A stretch of 64,000 nucleotides of DNA from Malania oleifera (taxonomy: Eukaryota > Streptophyta > Magnoliopsida > Santalales > Ximeniaceae), in assembly GCF_029873635.1 (NCBI RefSeq), contig NC_080422.1, positions 15,035,936 to 15,099,935 on the forward strand, given 5' to 3'. The position numbers and the translations under genes were made by a program. Positions 1-12,329 of the stretch are shown here, piece after piece (the stretch's first letter is position 1; every line of letters begins with the position of its first letter). The notes beneath the pieces are model-generated. The model saw only the letters and a list, made by a program, of their open reading frames with translations. It was not told where the DNA came from and did no database searches.

Positions 1-1704
1 TTTATGGTATTTTGTCTGGAAATTATTACGATATAAATATCAGATAAATTGTATGGCATTTGAGTGATTTTAAATTGTGATATTTTGGAGTGTGAAAATA
101 ATATGTTATGAATATTAGATGAAAACTGTGTGGCACATGACATGTGTTGAAAAATGTGAAATATAACGATGGGTATTTTCTAAGAAAATATTGAAATGAG
201 AATGATTGATGTGATTAGTGAAAAATAATGAAATGTGATATTTATATGTGAGTGGAAATTATTTGCATGAGAAATGAGTTTGTACAAATTACTGGTATGA
301 GTATTTTGGGAAAATGTGAAAATATGTGAAATATGATATATATTATTACGAGATGATGAAATGTGCACAGAAAATGATGAGAATATTTGTATTAAACTGA
401 ATTGTGATATACTGGAATATGATTGATGAAATGCCAATACCACATAATGATTGCGGGTATGTGGTAGTAAACCTTGTTGGATAGTTATGATATTGAGCAC
501 GGTACCATTGCTAGTGGTGTTAGTGCAACCACACGGACTCTTGGAGCGTGTGGCGTGACAATCGACTGAGCCATTTTGTAGGGTTGTTAGACCCCTTGAG
601 TCCGGATCAGGGTTATAGGTCGGCCAGTTGTACTAGAGACGCGATATGTGATATGATATTTGATCTAACTGGATCAGCCAACTGCGGTTAGATCTAACTT
701 TCGGGCCACACAACCTTGACCATGGGGGGAAGCATGGCATGGATAGAAAGATCCTCAAGGTGGCCATGAGTTACAGACGCAATGTTAGTATTTGATACCG
801 AGGATACTCATGAGTCGAAAAGTAAAATGGAAACAAAAAGTAAAAGAATGAAAAAATTGGCTAAAATGATAAATGAAAGAAAGAATGGAAATTGAGAAAT
901 AAAGAATGATAAAATTGATAAATGGAACCATGTGAGTTAATAATATAAATAATTGAGGCGAAGTGAAACTCTTCGCCTAAGAGCTTACTGAGTAAGGTGA
1001 GTGCCCTGATAAGTATTAGATGTGGTCATATCTAACTGCATAACGTGTTAGGGCAAAGGAAAACTACCTGTATGGACGGGTAACCTTCCCTATTCTCAAG
1101 AACTTTGCGGTAAATATATGTTGGAAATTATTGAATTTAAGAAATGGTTTTAAAGCTTATAAAAGCTTGTGTTATATATCTATATGCTTATGAGAATGTG
1201 TTTATCAATGTATTTTCTTAGATGAAACGATGGTTTGAAAAGTAAAGCATATTATAACTGAACTCATATAGCCACGCACTGTAAATAATTTATTCCTTCT
1301 TACTGAGATGTGTCTCACCCAATTTATCTAAATTTTTAGGGGGAATAGAGACCAAACTAGTGATAGAGCTCCGTGATAGTAGGGAGCAGGAACCCTGATA
1401 TACAAGGTGAGTTTGGATTAGGGAAGTGTGATTCCCTAGGGATGTATTGTTTTTGGATATGAGATAGTATTGTGTATTTATGTATGTTGATACTCTGGGT
1501 ATTGTATTCTAGATGTTATAAATATATTGTTTTCCGCTGTTAGGTTGTATAAATAAAATGACTTTTTACCTAGTACCCAATGGGGGTCTGGTTGTATGAA
1601 TGGTAATAGGATTGTTGACGTGGCCGATTTGTGGATGTTGTGGATGACAAGTGATTATTTATTTATTATTGAAAAAAAAATTGTTCGAAAATCGGGGCGT
1701 CACA
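1..1704 (+). mobile_element. Ty3/gypsy LTR, 3' portion
   Basis: The stretch is AT-rich and ends in ggggcgtcaca followed by atttgg, the usual junction between a gypsy LTR and a tRNA-iMet primer site. Its start lies outside the window. It shares blocks with other LTRs here: the opening bases match 31460-31560, the gagcacggtacc block near 495 recurs near 6120 and 49200, and the block with 'gcttactgagtaaggtgagtgc' near 985 recurs near 4390 and 4565. It contains no coding sequence. It joins directly to a piece of a second LTR at about 1705-1710. Confidence 0.7.
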
Positions 1705-1911
1705 ATTTGGGATGTTATAGTTAGAAACTCTGGTATTTTATTGTTGGAGGATTATATTTATGTTTTTCCACTACGTGATTGAATTGAGTATTAGGTTCAA
1801 ATGAATTAATGACGTGGCACCCGGGTCCCACTAGGCGGGTTCGAGGTGCCACGAAGCACGGTTTATTAAGGTATAACGCACTGGACCGAGTTTTTGGGTT
1901 CGGGTGTTACA
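1705..1911 (+). mobile_element. 3' end of a second gypsy LTR (family C)
   Basis: About 205 bp match the last 205 bp of the LTR at 2595-5243. The first 80 bases are nearly identical; later differences are mostly C/T and G/A transitions, as expected from decay of methylated DNA. It ends in ttaca and is followed by a tRNA-iMet primer binding site. Confidence 0.7.
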
Positions 1912-2594
1912 TTTTGGTATCAGAGCATTAGGTTTTGGATTCTACAGACTCTAGAATGGATTAATACCAGAGTATAGGATTGAGGTGCGATAAAGATGAG
2001 GATGGGTAGATTAAGATACTGTTAGGAATTCTGAGTTGTGTTTCATAAGTTTGGGGGCAGAAATTCCTTGATGATCTTCTGTGTTTTTCTAAAGAAGTAG
2101 TTAGTTTTAGAAAATCATGGTAAATCCATCAATGATGATTTTTTCGAGCAGAGAAATTAGAACTTGAGATTTGAACTCAAAGGTTAGGTTTGTTGATTTG
2201 GGGAGAAAAATCTTTGAAGGAAAATAATTTAGGGGATGTGAATTAATGGTTTGTGGTCAAGTTTGGTGTTTGATATTTAAATTGGAATATATGGAAATGT
2301 GTTGTATGAGGTTGATTGGTTGATTTCAAAGGTTATGATATCGTGGGAAACCAACAAGTACCTCCAGGTAGAGGTGAACCAGCACAAGTGTATTCGTTGA
2401 TCCTGACTGAGGCAGATATTGCCAAGGGCCATAGGTATGAGTTTATATTTAAGATAAATAATGATTTTATTTAATTATAGAAGATGTAGAAGTTTATATG
2501 AAACTAGATATACTGAATTATATGAAATATAGTTAGTTAATAAATTTTAGAAATGTGAAAAATGATCAACGAAATTCTTTTAAGGAGAGAAAAA
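1912..2594 (+). mobile_element. Short internal region of LTR element C (PBS to PPT)
   Basis: It starts with a primer binding site complementary to initiator-Met tRNA (tggtatcagagc, 1915-1926) and ends with a purine-rich tract (aaggagagaaaaa) directly before the next LTR at 2595. Only about 680 bp lie between, and no gag or pol reading frame is visible. This is therefore a non-autonomous or collapsed gypsy element, treated as a fossil. Confidence 0.7.
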
Positions 2595-2706
2595 TGTAGT
2601 AACCTAGGAAAAAAAATTTATTATTATTATTATTATTATTAAATTGAATCAATTGAATAAATAATAGAATGAATATATAAGTATACATATAGGATAAAGT
2701 AATGTG

Positions 2707-2747
<41 letters not shown>

Positions 2748-5243
2748 TATAATTTTATTTAATTGAATTAATAAATTAATTAAACGTTATTTAATTGAAT
2801 ATATATATATATATATATATAAAATATGTTAATATAAAATAATAAAGTATGTATTGTTTTAATGTTATTTAGTGGATTGGAAGTTGATTTGGAATCCAAT
2901 TGCTTTGCAATTGGAAATTGAATCCTCCCAGCCTCCCAGTCTCTACGCCTCTTCCAGGAGGTTCTCTTCATCTCTCTTAGTTTTTCTCTCACTCCTCTGT
3001 CCTCCTTCTCTCTCTCCTTATTTTCTCGGCTAATATTCAGCTGGTCGGAAAATCGAAGATATCGCTAGATTTTTAACTCCGCCACAAACATTTCTACCAG
3101 AGCGGATTTGTCGTGGGAGCGGCGTAGGCATCACTCTTGGGGAAAGGTATATTCCTTCTCTTTCCTTAATTTCTCCTTAAATCTATAGTTAAATCGACGA
3201 TCGGACACCACCACAGGGTCTTAGTCTCGATCGTTTTCATTTTGGCCGAAGTAAATTTTTTATTTGGGTATCCTAGGTATCACTCCAAAGTAAGAGTGAG
3301 ATTTGAGGAATTAAGTAAATTGATTATATTTGAGAGTATAATTATTTATTGGGAATTTATAGGCCTAGGAAAATGTTAAAATAGTATTTTATTCAGGGTT
3401 GATTTAATGGAACTAAGATTTTTGATTCAGGATTTCGGTGAACGCCGCAAGTATATTTTCGGGGTCCCTGTTGGTGTAGTTCAAGAAATCAGGTAAGAGA
3501 AAATATATATTAAACTAGATTTTTATGAATTAAATGGAAAATGAAATATGTTATGTATATTCATGTATATGTTTTTGTATGAGTTTAAAAATGTCAACCA
3601 TTTCAATTATATTTTCTGAGCATAGGGTTGTTTATTAGATACGTATATGTGAAAATGAACTAATAACAGTGAAAGAAATTTACAGGATAATTATGTAAGA
3701 TGAGAAAGGTATATTTTTAGTATTTGAATGTTAAATGTAAGTTGACTTATTTTACAGGGAATATATATACATACACATATGCATTTTACTACTAAATAGT
3801 GTGACATGAGTAAAATAGAACTTTGTGTGGGACCATGCTATATCTATAAGATGCATGTTATATATGAAATATACTGAAATGAAATGTTATATGGAATATG
3901 CTGCATGTGAGTGTTAATACAACTATGGAAACAACCACGGCTGAAAAGATGTCGAGATTAAGCAACCACGGTTGAAAAGATATCGAGACTAAACAACCAT
4001 GACTGAAAAGATATCAAGACTAAACAACCTTTGCTGAAAAGATGCCGATACTAAAAAACCATGGCTGAAAAATGCTGAGACTAAACAACCACGACTGAAA
4101 AGATGCCAAGACTAAACCGCCACGACTTAGAAGATGCCGAGTATTTTATGAATTAAAATGAAAATGAGAATGAAATAGAAATGAACAAAATGAAAATGAA
4201 ATGTGATATGTGAACGATGCAAAATGGGAAAGAACCATGTAAAGTGAAACGCTCTGAAATGTCAAAGTTAAGAACATGAACAGATGTGAACTACAGAATA
4301 ATGACAGACAGAATAATGTATTATGGTATTATTAGTATTTATACTAGTAAAACATGTTATGTTTGGGTGGGGCAAACTCTTCACCTGAGGGCTTACTGAG
4401 GAAGGCAAGTGCATTAGTAGGTATCAAATGTGTAGTAGGTTGCATAACATACTAGAGTAGAGGGAAACTACTTATATGGGCGAGCATATTTCCTTATTCT
4501 CGGGAGCCTTCGTTGGTAATTTTTATACGAACTGTGTGAGTACGAGATTAATCTATCACTTGAGGGCTTACTGAGTAAGGTGAGTACCTTGGTATGCTTC
4601 AGTTGTGACCTCTGGGTTGCCTAAAGGATCAGAGCATAGGGGTGCTACTTGTATGGGCGAGTAATCACCCCTATCCTTAGGTAATCTCGTGGGTAAAATA
4701 CTTTGCATGTGTATGATTAGGTTCAGAAAATGATTTCAGAAATTATGATAACGTGTTGCAAATGATGAATGCGTATACATATGTTATTTACTAAACTCAT
4801 GTTGGTCACACGCTGATTTAATATATTGTTTCTTTCCTTACTGAGATATATCTCACTCGAATACAAATTTATCTTTTTTAGGACTTCCACGAGATCAAGC
4901 TTAGAGAGCTCAAGGTTATTACAAAATTTTTGGGTTATAGTATTTTTGAGTTAAAAAGAAAGGGTATAAGTTTGATGATATTTTTGGGCTGTATTAAGTT
5001 TTTATGTTTTTTTTTTTATGAGTTATGGATGGATTATTTAGGATGTTATAGTTAGAAACTCTGGTATTTTATTGTTGGAGGATTATATTTATGTTTTTCC
5101 ATTGCGTGATTGAATTAAGTATCAGGTTTAGATGAAATAATGACATGGCACCCAAGTCCCACCAGGCAGGTTTGGGGTGCCACGAAGCATGGTTTATTCA
5201 GGTATAATGCACCGGGTCGAGTTTTCAGGTTCGAGGAGTTACA
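2595..5243 (+). mobile_element. 3' LTR of gypsy element C (about 2.65 kb)
   Basis: It begins TGTAGTAACC directly after the purine tract and ends TTACA, the same terminus as the copy at 1911. It contains (TA)n and (TTA)n tracts, a CT-rich stretch near 2940-3020 that suggests the transcript start region, a 31 bp minisatellite at 3933-4140, and two copies of a block beginning near 4366 and 4553. No coding sequence is visible. Confidence 0.7.
3933..4140 (+). repeat. 31 bp minisatellite inside LTR C
   Basis: About seven diverged units start at 3933, 3964, 3995, 4026, 4057, 4087 and 4118, a spacing of 30-31 bp. Each unit has the form aaccacgNctgaaaagatg followed by ccgagactaaac. The array is absent from the related LTR at 1-1704, so it is specific to this LTR or subfamily. 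Confidence 0.85.
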
Positions 5244-6780
5244 ACCAGTTTTATCTAAGCTAGGATTTTATGTTGTAGGTATATACTAGTGTTTTTTGGA
5301 ATAAAATTAGGGTGTTATATTTTCAGGGTTAGGGTGTTTTCAGCCCTGTAGGCATGTGCTGGGAAGCCCAGCAGATATTTTTCCAAAAGTCCAAGTATAT
5401 TAAAGTTTAAGAAATTTTGAATAGGGAGGTTCAGAAAATATCAGTTCATAATTTTCTTGGGAAATTCAATGATCTACCGAGGAATTTGTATAAATTATTG
5501 TAGGATTTTGAGACAAGGGTGTAAGGGTAGAGTTGGAGGCGAGCCTCCCAAGCAGATAAGTAAGGGAAATATGCTATGCTAGGAAATTCAAGAATTTTAT
5601 CAGTAAAATATGGTATTTGTTTAACAAGGTGTAGATTATTGATTATATAGTTTTATGGATTTCAAAGCATGTGTTTTATTAGTTGTGTGACATGAGTAGA
5701 TATTTGTTCAGTATAGAGTTTATACAGTTTTTCAGAATACCATGACTTATCATAATTTATGCACAGAAATATGTATTATCAGATTTTACAAAATTATAAA
5801 TTACAGTGTATATATATATATGGATAGATAATTTATAGACAGATATTTTACAGATATTTTATAGACAGATATTTTTGTAGCATTTACAGAATGCCATGAT
5901 TTCCAAAACCATAACACTAAGACATTACAGATTATTCGGTTAGATATTACAAATTATTCACTCAAATATTTCAATTAGATATTACAGTTATTTCAGTCAA
6001 ATATTTCAATATTTCTGATCAGATTTATAGTGTTATGGCTATTTTGAAATCATGATGAAATAGTAAGATAATACATATTTACAGTATTAAACCTGGATGA
6101 ATTAGATCAGTTATCAGCAGAGCACGGTACCGTTGCAATTTTAGATCAAATTTTCCAACTACCATGCCACGGAGTTTGTGTCAGGGCCGGGCTGAGGAGT
6201 AAAGGTTAAATCAAGATATATAGTTTTCCAAGGTATTATCACAGTTATTTCTACGTATATAGATTTACAAAACAGTAGCAGAGATTATATAGTACTAGAA
6301 TTATGAATAAATAGTAAATAGAGAAGTTAGTGGTATTTTAAACTATATGAGATGTTTTACCCACTCAATTTAGTTTCAGTTATTTATCAGTATAATATGT
6401 TTGTAAGCTCAGTTTCCACACACTAGTAATAGCAAATTTCTTCTTACTGAGCATTGTCTCATCCCAGTGATTTAATATTTTTCAGGTGATCCAGTTAGGT
6501 GAGCGAATCAAGCTCGTAGATAGAGAGGGCGAGTACACTACCCTATTAGTAGGGTAAGTTTTAATAGATGGTTGTATTTTTGGGCAGTAACCAAGGGTTT
6601 TGGGATATATGATACTGGAATGATGTGTAACTATGTAATTTTGTTTTGGGGAAAACTGGATTCTGGTATTGTAAATATGGATGTATGTTTTATGTTTTCC
6701 ACTACTTAGGTATGTAATATGAGCAAGGTTTCCTCAGTGCTCACTTGGGGCCTAGGAGGTTATAGCAGATAATTTAGGGC
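5244..6780 (+). mobile_element. Gypsy LTR fragment related to family B
   Basis: Ordered blocks match the complete LTR at 48047-50009: 'ggtgttttcagccctg' near 5330, the aagggaaatatgctatg block near 5565, the gagcacggtaccgttgc block near 6121, and the ttttcaggtgatccagttag block near 6480. It is the 3' part of a related LTR, flanked by element C on the left and copia sequence on the right. The boundaries are approximate. Confidence 0.65.
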
Positions 6781-6789
6781 ATCAGAGTA

Positions 6790-6995
6790 AATGGGAAAAA
6801 AATGGTATAAGTTTTGTGTTGTTACAGATGTGGTCCCTAAGTGTGACAACTTTCCATGCCTTCCAATCCATGGTTTGTAAACAGATTCTTATTCTTTGTT
6901 TCCAAAAAGTACAATTTACACCACAAAAAATAGAAGGTCTAGTTAAGGATTGATCCTCAGCAATAGGGGATACACCTAGGTGTGCCATAGAGATC
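6790..6995 (-). mobile_element. Ty1/copia gag N-terminal fragment
   Basis: On the minus strand a short frame gives TRPSIFCGVNCTFWKQRIRI followed by a WKAWKVV-like stretch. This resembles the copia gag (UBN2/DUF4219) start, where 'RP-LF-G-NY-FWK-RM' is typical. It lies just inside the primer site at 7032-7043, which fits gag at the 5' end of the element. Only the beginning remains, and the element is broken. Confidence 0.65.
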
Positions 6996-7031
6996 TTTAT
7001 ATAGCTTCTAATTAAGATTTGCTATAACTCT

Positions 7032-7043
7032 ACTCTGATACCA
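7032..7043 (-). other. tRNA-iMet primer binding site of copia relic
   Basis: Reads tggtatcagagt on the minus strand. It lies between the gag fragment at 6790-6995 and the LTR at 7046-9167. Confidence 0.75.
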
Positions 7044-7045
7044 AT

Positions 7046-9167
7046 TAGAAAGGAAGGTGTATTCCTAAGAGGGGGGTGAATTGGGTTTTTAAAATTTCTT
7101 TATACCTTCTTTAATTGATCCTTTCTCAACTTGTTTTAAGTTCAGCAACCATACATACAAAATTGATTTTTAATAACAAGTTTAGTGGAAATTTATTAAT
7201 TTATAAACTTTTATGAATGAATATATTAATTTGAATATCCCTTAGCAACTTAATTCAATCCAACCAAGATAACCAAAACACAATTCACAATGAATTCAGC
7301 AATGTTTCAAAGATTCAGCACTTGAGCAACTCAAAGTAGAGTTTTAGTATGTAGTTGATAACATCCCTGTATTTGTGAACTTGATTTTTCAATATGAAAC
7401 ACAATTTCAATTTCCAACACACTTCCAAAAACTTAGAATTTAAATAAACTTTCAATTAATAAGTCTTGGGTGTTAACCAATCAACGTACTCTCTTATGGT
7501 TTCCACAATAAATATTGATCAACCAACGTACTTCCTTTTTTGGTTTTTACAATCTCAAAATCAAATTATTTTTCAGCTTATCTAATATCCAAGCTACGTA
7601 GTTATTATGAACAGAATATTAAAATCCAACCACGCAGTGTATATGAACTGAAAATTAAATGAGAGTAGGGAAGAGAGTGAGATGCGAGTTTTGCGAGGTT
7701 TGACTATACTCGCCTACATCCTCACCTTAGGCACACCACCTAAAGATTCCACTAAACACTCCTTTGTGGGTAGGAGCAACCTTGCACACTCTTTTGACGG
7801 GCAGGAGTAGCCTTTACAATCTCTCATTCAATAGGCTAGAGTTTGCCTCTCCAAATGATACCCCACGCTTGGTCCAACAATGATTCAAAGACCTAAACTG
7901 TCTACAAAACAAGAAACAAATTTGGTATACAAAGACACTCTCAACAAGAGCTAATTAGTACAACAATTAAGCACTAATATACTTCAATTCAAAATAACAA
8001 TTAAAAGAATTTAAAGTCTTAGACATATTACCGTGAGCTTTTCTTTCTAGATTGAAAGAATTCAGAGTAGGCTCAGAATTGTGAGAGAGTTTCATAGAAA
8101 AACTCAGTAAGGAACTTCAGAGAGTTTAAGAGTAAGAGAGCTTTGAGAGTGTCAAGAGCAAGACAGCTTAATTGCTATGTATTATCTCAGCATCTTGAAT
8201 CCTTAGCCTTGGAGGGTATTTATAGATGTTTAAAACAAGATCATTTCATGTTCTCCAAGTGACTTGGAGTGTTTCCCAAGTTTTCATAACGTTTAGAATT
8301 CAAAAAATCAAATTTGGAAACTTCCCGTTTTATTTAAAATTTGAAATCTTGAAGAGTTAGTCGACTGGGAAATAAGAGTCAGTCGCCTAGATTCATTAAA
8401 ACACTAAGAATTTCAAAGGCAGAAGAGAGTCAGTCGACTGGGAATAAAGAGTCAGTCGCTTGTGTCCTCTCGGGTTGTCTCAAGAAAAGTTTATTTATTT
8501 TTTCAATTGCCTAGAAAAACTTTGTCAGTCGCCTGGGTCCTCTCGGGTTGTTTCAAAATCAGTTTATTTCTTTGTCAGTCGACTGGAAAAACTTTGTCAA
8601 TCGCCTAGGTCATCTCGAGTTGTTTCAAAACCAGTTTATTTCTTTGTCAGTTGCTTGAGTTGTTTTTGTCAGTCGCATGGACAGACCATAATTCTGATTT
8701 TTCTTTTTGTTTCCAAAAAGTTTTTTTCTCTTTTGCTTTTAAGACTTGAAAAACATTTTCCAGGATTTTTCAAAACATGGTCTTTCAGTCAATGTGCTTC
8801 GTAATGAGCTTCAGATCCAATTAATTCATCATTTGAATGAAGTACTTACATAGAGACTCTCTTAAGACTTTAAAGTCATTTTAAGCTTGGAGTCTTCATG
8901 CTTGTCATTTGCTTAGCCTATCTTGCCTTTTAGCTTCAATTCTCTAAGCCTCTTCAATTCTCTAAGCTTTTATCAATTTATCTTTGAAATATGTCCTTCG
9001 AAGCTTTCATTTCTTTTTCATGTAGACTTGCAATGAGATTTGTGATAACTTTGAGCTTGAGCTTAAAAACCTGATTCCTGAAGCATCATCACTTTCAACA
9101 AAACATGTTAAGTAACATTCGATTCGTTATCATCAAAACAGATTTAGTAAGCCATGTTAGGCCAACA
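7046..9167 (-). mobile_element. Long Ty1/copia LTR (about 2.1 kb)
   Basis: On the minus strand it starts TGTTGGCCTAACATGG at 9167 and ends just before the primer site. The 5' start (TGTTGGCC... then gatgataacga) matches the type of the LTRs at 41501-42775 and 56459-58588. A TATA box lies at 8217-8224 (minus strand). About 135 bp upstream of it begins a cluster of cagtcgactgg/cagtcgcctgg motifs (8354-8690). The LTR interrupts a gag-like frame of another element at 9168. Confidence 0.8.
8354..8690 (-). repeat. AGTCGACT/CAGTCGCCTG motif cluster in copia U3
   Basis: At least eight diverged copies of a motif centred on GTCGAC or GTCGCC occur at irregular 30-60 bp spacing, embedded in longer imperfect repeats (ctcgggttgtttcaaaa, tttctttgtcagtcg). 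The cluster lies upstream of the LTR TATA box on the minus strand. Confidence 0.7.
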
Positions 9168-9520
9168 CTCTCCACCAGTTCATTCGATTGTAGTTCATTG
9201 ACCCCTACGATGTTCGTGTCCTCCACCTTCTTTGTGGGGTTGGTTTTTCCTTTACTCTCCTTCGGGTCTTTTGCTTTCTCCTTTGAGTAAGGATCAACAA
9301 GCTGCTGGCGAGGGGCAAGTTCTCCATGACTCTTTTGTTGTAAGAGCATGTTGAACATGTCCTTCATCTTCTTTTGGGAGGCTTCTATTCTCCTTTGGAA
9401 GATAAGAAATCCCTCCCTCGTCACTCTCGAACAGTCTCCTAGTGCAGAAGTAACGGACTGGGGTGATTGATCACCTGCAGCAGGGTCGGACCTGGAATTG
9501 GTGGTTGTTGTCATGATATA
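9168..9520 (-). mobile_element. Gag-like N-terminal region of a Tat-like gypsy relic
   Basis: A minus-strand frame of about 115 codons starts MTTTTNSRSDPAAGDQSPQS, passes through a predicted helical stretch (QRRIEASQKKMKDMFNMLL) and a lysine-rich part, and is then interrupted by the copia LTR. Upstream, gttgacgctgtttgtgggaac resembles the ttggcgccgtctgtgggaa leader typical of Tat-type gypsy elements. Calling this gag rests on position and composition, not on a recognised domain. Confidence 0.5.
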
Positions 9521-9589
9521 GGGATTGATGAACGAAAATTTAAAACCTTTTAGAAGTGTTCCCACAAACAGCGTCAACTGTCGCTACCA

Positions 9590-10020
9590 AAAATGTTGAT
9601 CTGACCTTCGGCGAGCTTTCCGATCCCGATTACATGAAAAGGATGAAAAAAAAAAATGCGACTTAGAGGACCCGAGGTGTACTTCGGGGGATCTCTTAGA
9701 TAGAGAGGTTGTAAGCAATAGTGAAATTAGGTTAGAATGAGATACCTTGGCCTCTCGCCTGAGTTCCTATTTATAGTGGCAGAAATTGACCCGAGGATGT
9801 GTGGCCATTTATTGGCAAGTTATTGCACGGGCGTGGACTACTCTAACCTTTAAGGAGCTGATGCCAGCTGTCTGTGGTGCGAGCGTGGATCGCTCTGCCC
9901 TATATGGAGTTGACTCCTTCAGAATAGCTGTCCTTGAGCGATGATGGCCTTGATTGATGTTGTGTCTTAATGCTGCGGATTGACTATTTGACCTTGGTAT
10001 GTTTAGGGTATATCGTATAA
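9590..10020 (-). mobile_element. Short LTR of the Tat-like gypsy relic
   Basis: On the minus strand this stretch has a TATA box (ctataaata, near 9770), followed by an R/U5-like stretch ('acaacctctctatctaagag', 'cctcgggtcctctaagtcg') and then the primer-site-like leader near 9575. The order U3, TATA, R, U5, leader supports an LTR. The outer boundary is uncertain. Confidence 0.5.
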
Positions 10021-11124
10021 AATGTCTAATTATTTTTCAACTTGTCAAAATTTGAGCGTGTTGTTTGGGCATGTTAATGTGTAGCTTAGATTTGTTTTTT
10101 TTTTTATTCGCAATATATATGTTGAAATTCTTTGACAATACTACCATTTAATCATTTTGGGATTTAATATAAATAATAGTACCAATATTAACACAAATTT
10201 AAAACATATGCATCATAATATATTTTTTTTAATTAAAAAATAACAATATGAATTATATTAACTATAAAATAATAATTAAAACTACTGAAATATTATTAAA
10301 AAAATTCACAATCATATGTTAACTTACTATATGATATGTAATTTTGTTAATTAGAAAGTAGTAATGTGAATTATATTAAGTAGAAAATAATAATTAAAAC
10401 ACCTAATTCAATTAAAAATACCATTAACAAAAATTAATAACTAATATACAGTTGATGAGAGAATATTTACCAACACTTGATGAGAACTTTTTCAAGCAAT
10501 ATATTCATTTTATAGAACTTTTTAAGTGCTACTCAGTGCAAGCATGGATAAAAACTTAATATTGTTAAAAGCATATTTGCATATACTCAAAAACATATTT
10601 TTAGGGAGTGCGGAAAGGGGCATTTTGCTGATGTAGTGACTTGTGAATTGCATAATGTAAAAACTCCTAGGATATCTGGTGTATGGTTTGTAATATGCAG
10701 GATGGGAAAATGTTCTATTTATAGACAACATGCTGTCAAATTTTTGATAAGATTTTTCCCAAAATAATCAAAGTGTATAAATCACGTGTCGAATGATTAA
10801 CAAATGCTGCATGCTGAACTTTATTTTAAAGGATTACTGCATAATGAATGGAGTCATGATTATAGTTGATTAGCTTAGCATAAATGAAAAGAGGTGTTAT
10901 GCAATGCGCTTATATATACAATTATGTTTTTCATAGGTCTTTACTATTTCCCGAGGGTTGATCTAAATGACAAGAAGCTCAAACAGTGTTCCAATGATTG
11001 TGTTGTTGTATATTTGGGGGGGTGGGGGATGGGGAGGAATTATCACTGAAATAAAAGGTGTTAGTTATAGTACTAAACTGGTTCGATTAATTCTAATTGT
11101 CCATAGGAATAAATTAAATAAATT
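10021..11124. other. AT-rich intergenic sequence
   Basis: No gene, RNA or clear repeat was recognised. Long A/T runs occur, and a short G-run sits near 11018-11033. Open frames here are short and show no domain. Confidence 0.6.
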
Positions 11125-11625
11125 GTAAGCAAAAATATACGAATATTTGTATATTGATCCAGATCAATATGCATTATGGGTGACCGCAAGATATCCTATG
11201 TGAGGGTTCAATGATACAGTCCTCTATGAGGTTGTTTCCGTAACTGTTGATTATGGTCTACACATTGTTTTGGATGCACACTGCATATGTCCGACATATT
11301 TAACTGTGCAGTCATATATCGAAACCAATCCTCAATTTGGTGTCGCCCCTTCTGACTCTGCTACCACCCCATCGATGTCATACCTATTAGACGACATTCT
11401 CAATGTGGAGGAGGCGGATGCACCGGTCATGTCACCTCGTTCTCGTCCAGAGCCATTATATGTGTTATCTTCCCATCCGCTTCGCATGGATGCCGATTAT
11501 GTAGTACCTCTTGGCAGAGATGCTGGACATACAGGGCGACGACGAGATGGGACACTAGATGCAGATGAGCAGCCAGGAGAGGGTAGACGCAGACAACAGC
11601 CACCCCGAAACTAGAGACGACCTGC
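11125..11625 (+). pseudogene. MULE-like coding fragment, copy 1
   Basis: This copy is nearly identical to 53985-54495. The conceptual product includes DQYALWVTARYPM and later YGLHIVLDAHC with LYVET-like residues, resembling the N-terminal region of MuDR/MULE transposases (RYP motif, 'DDyg...', 'LYVET'). The C-terminal part is charged and Arg-rich and ends QPPRN. An in-frame TGA at 11201-11203 replaces the arginine codon present in the other copy, and no transposase core or zinc finger follows. It is a decayed fragment. Assignment to MULE is tentative; a plant-mobile-domain type gene fragment is the alternative. Confidence 0.5.
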
Positions 11626-11769
11626 ATGCGACACTGAGTAGTCTTTTTTGATTTCGAGTGTATGGCATCGATTATATTTATTTCATTTGTATAGGATTGA
11701 TTATTTCTATTTCATTTGTATAACATCGATTATTTTTTTTCATTTGTATAGCATCATTCATTAATTTTC

Positions 11770-12215
11770 TCCAACATGTATATGTGAATGAAAGTATCGT
11801 ATGACTGTTGTGAATGAAAGTTGTAAATAAATATTGTGACCATACTGATATTCCTAAGTAAGATTATTTTCTTTTAACAGGTGCATGGATTTGAACAGGT
11901 GCTCTTATGTATTGTTTCCCAATATGTATATGTATATGAAAGTTTTGAATGAAATTTGTAAACATATTGGTATCGATTGTCGAGGATAAATGTTTTCTTT
12001 GAACAGATGCATGGAAATTTGGTCATTTTTAAAAGGACATAGTCGAAATTTTTATTGTAATTTGATACTTTAAATGTATATGAAAGTTGTGAATGAAATT
12101 TGTGAACATACTGGTATTGATTGTCTAAGGAAAATGTTTTTTTGAATAGGTGCATGGATGGATATGGTCATTTTTTAAAAGGAGACTGTGTCGAAATTTT
12201 TACAGTAATGATTTT
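11770..12215 (+). repeat. Tandem repeat of about 150 bp downstream of the MULE fragment
   Basis: Three diverged units start near 11770, 11920 and 12070. Each contains atgtatatg, gaatgaaaNttgt, a 'catactggtattgattgt' block and a tttgaacaggtgcatgga block. The second and third also share 'tggtcatttttaaaaggaca'. The paralogue at 54495 keeps only the first unit before it is cut off. Confidence 0.7.
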
Positions 12216-12329
12216 TTATATAATTTCTCATCTAATTGTTAGAATCAAAATTGTGCTCGGTAAATCAGATTATTGTTGCATGTTTATGGAAGGAGATGTC
12301 CGTAGAATGAGAACGCCTTGAGGCCAATG

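Noticed and set aside
8460-8804. Frame of 114 codons with internal repeats
   Set aside because: Lies in the antisense of the copia LTR U3 motif cluster.
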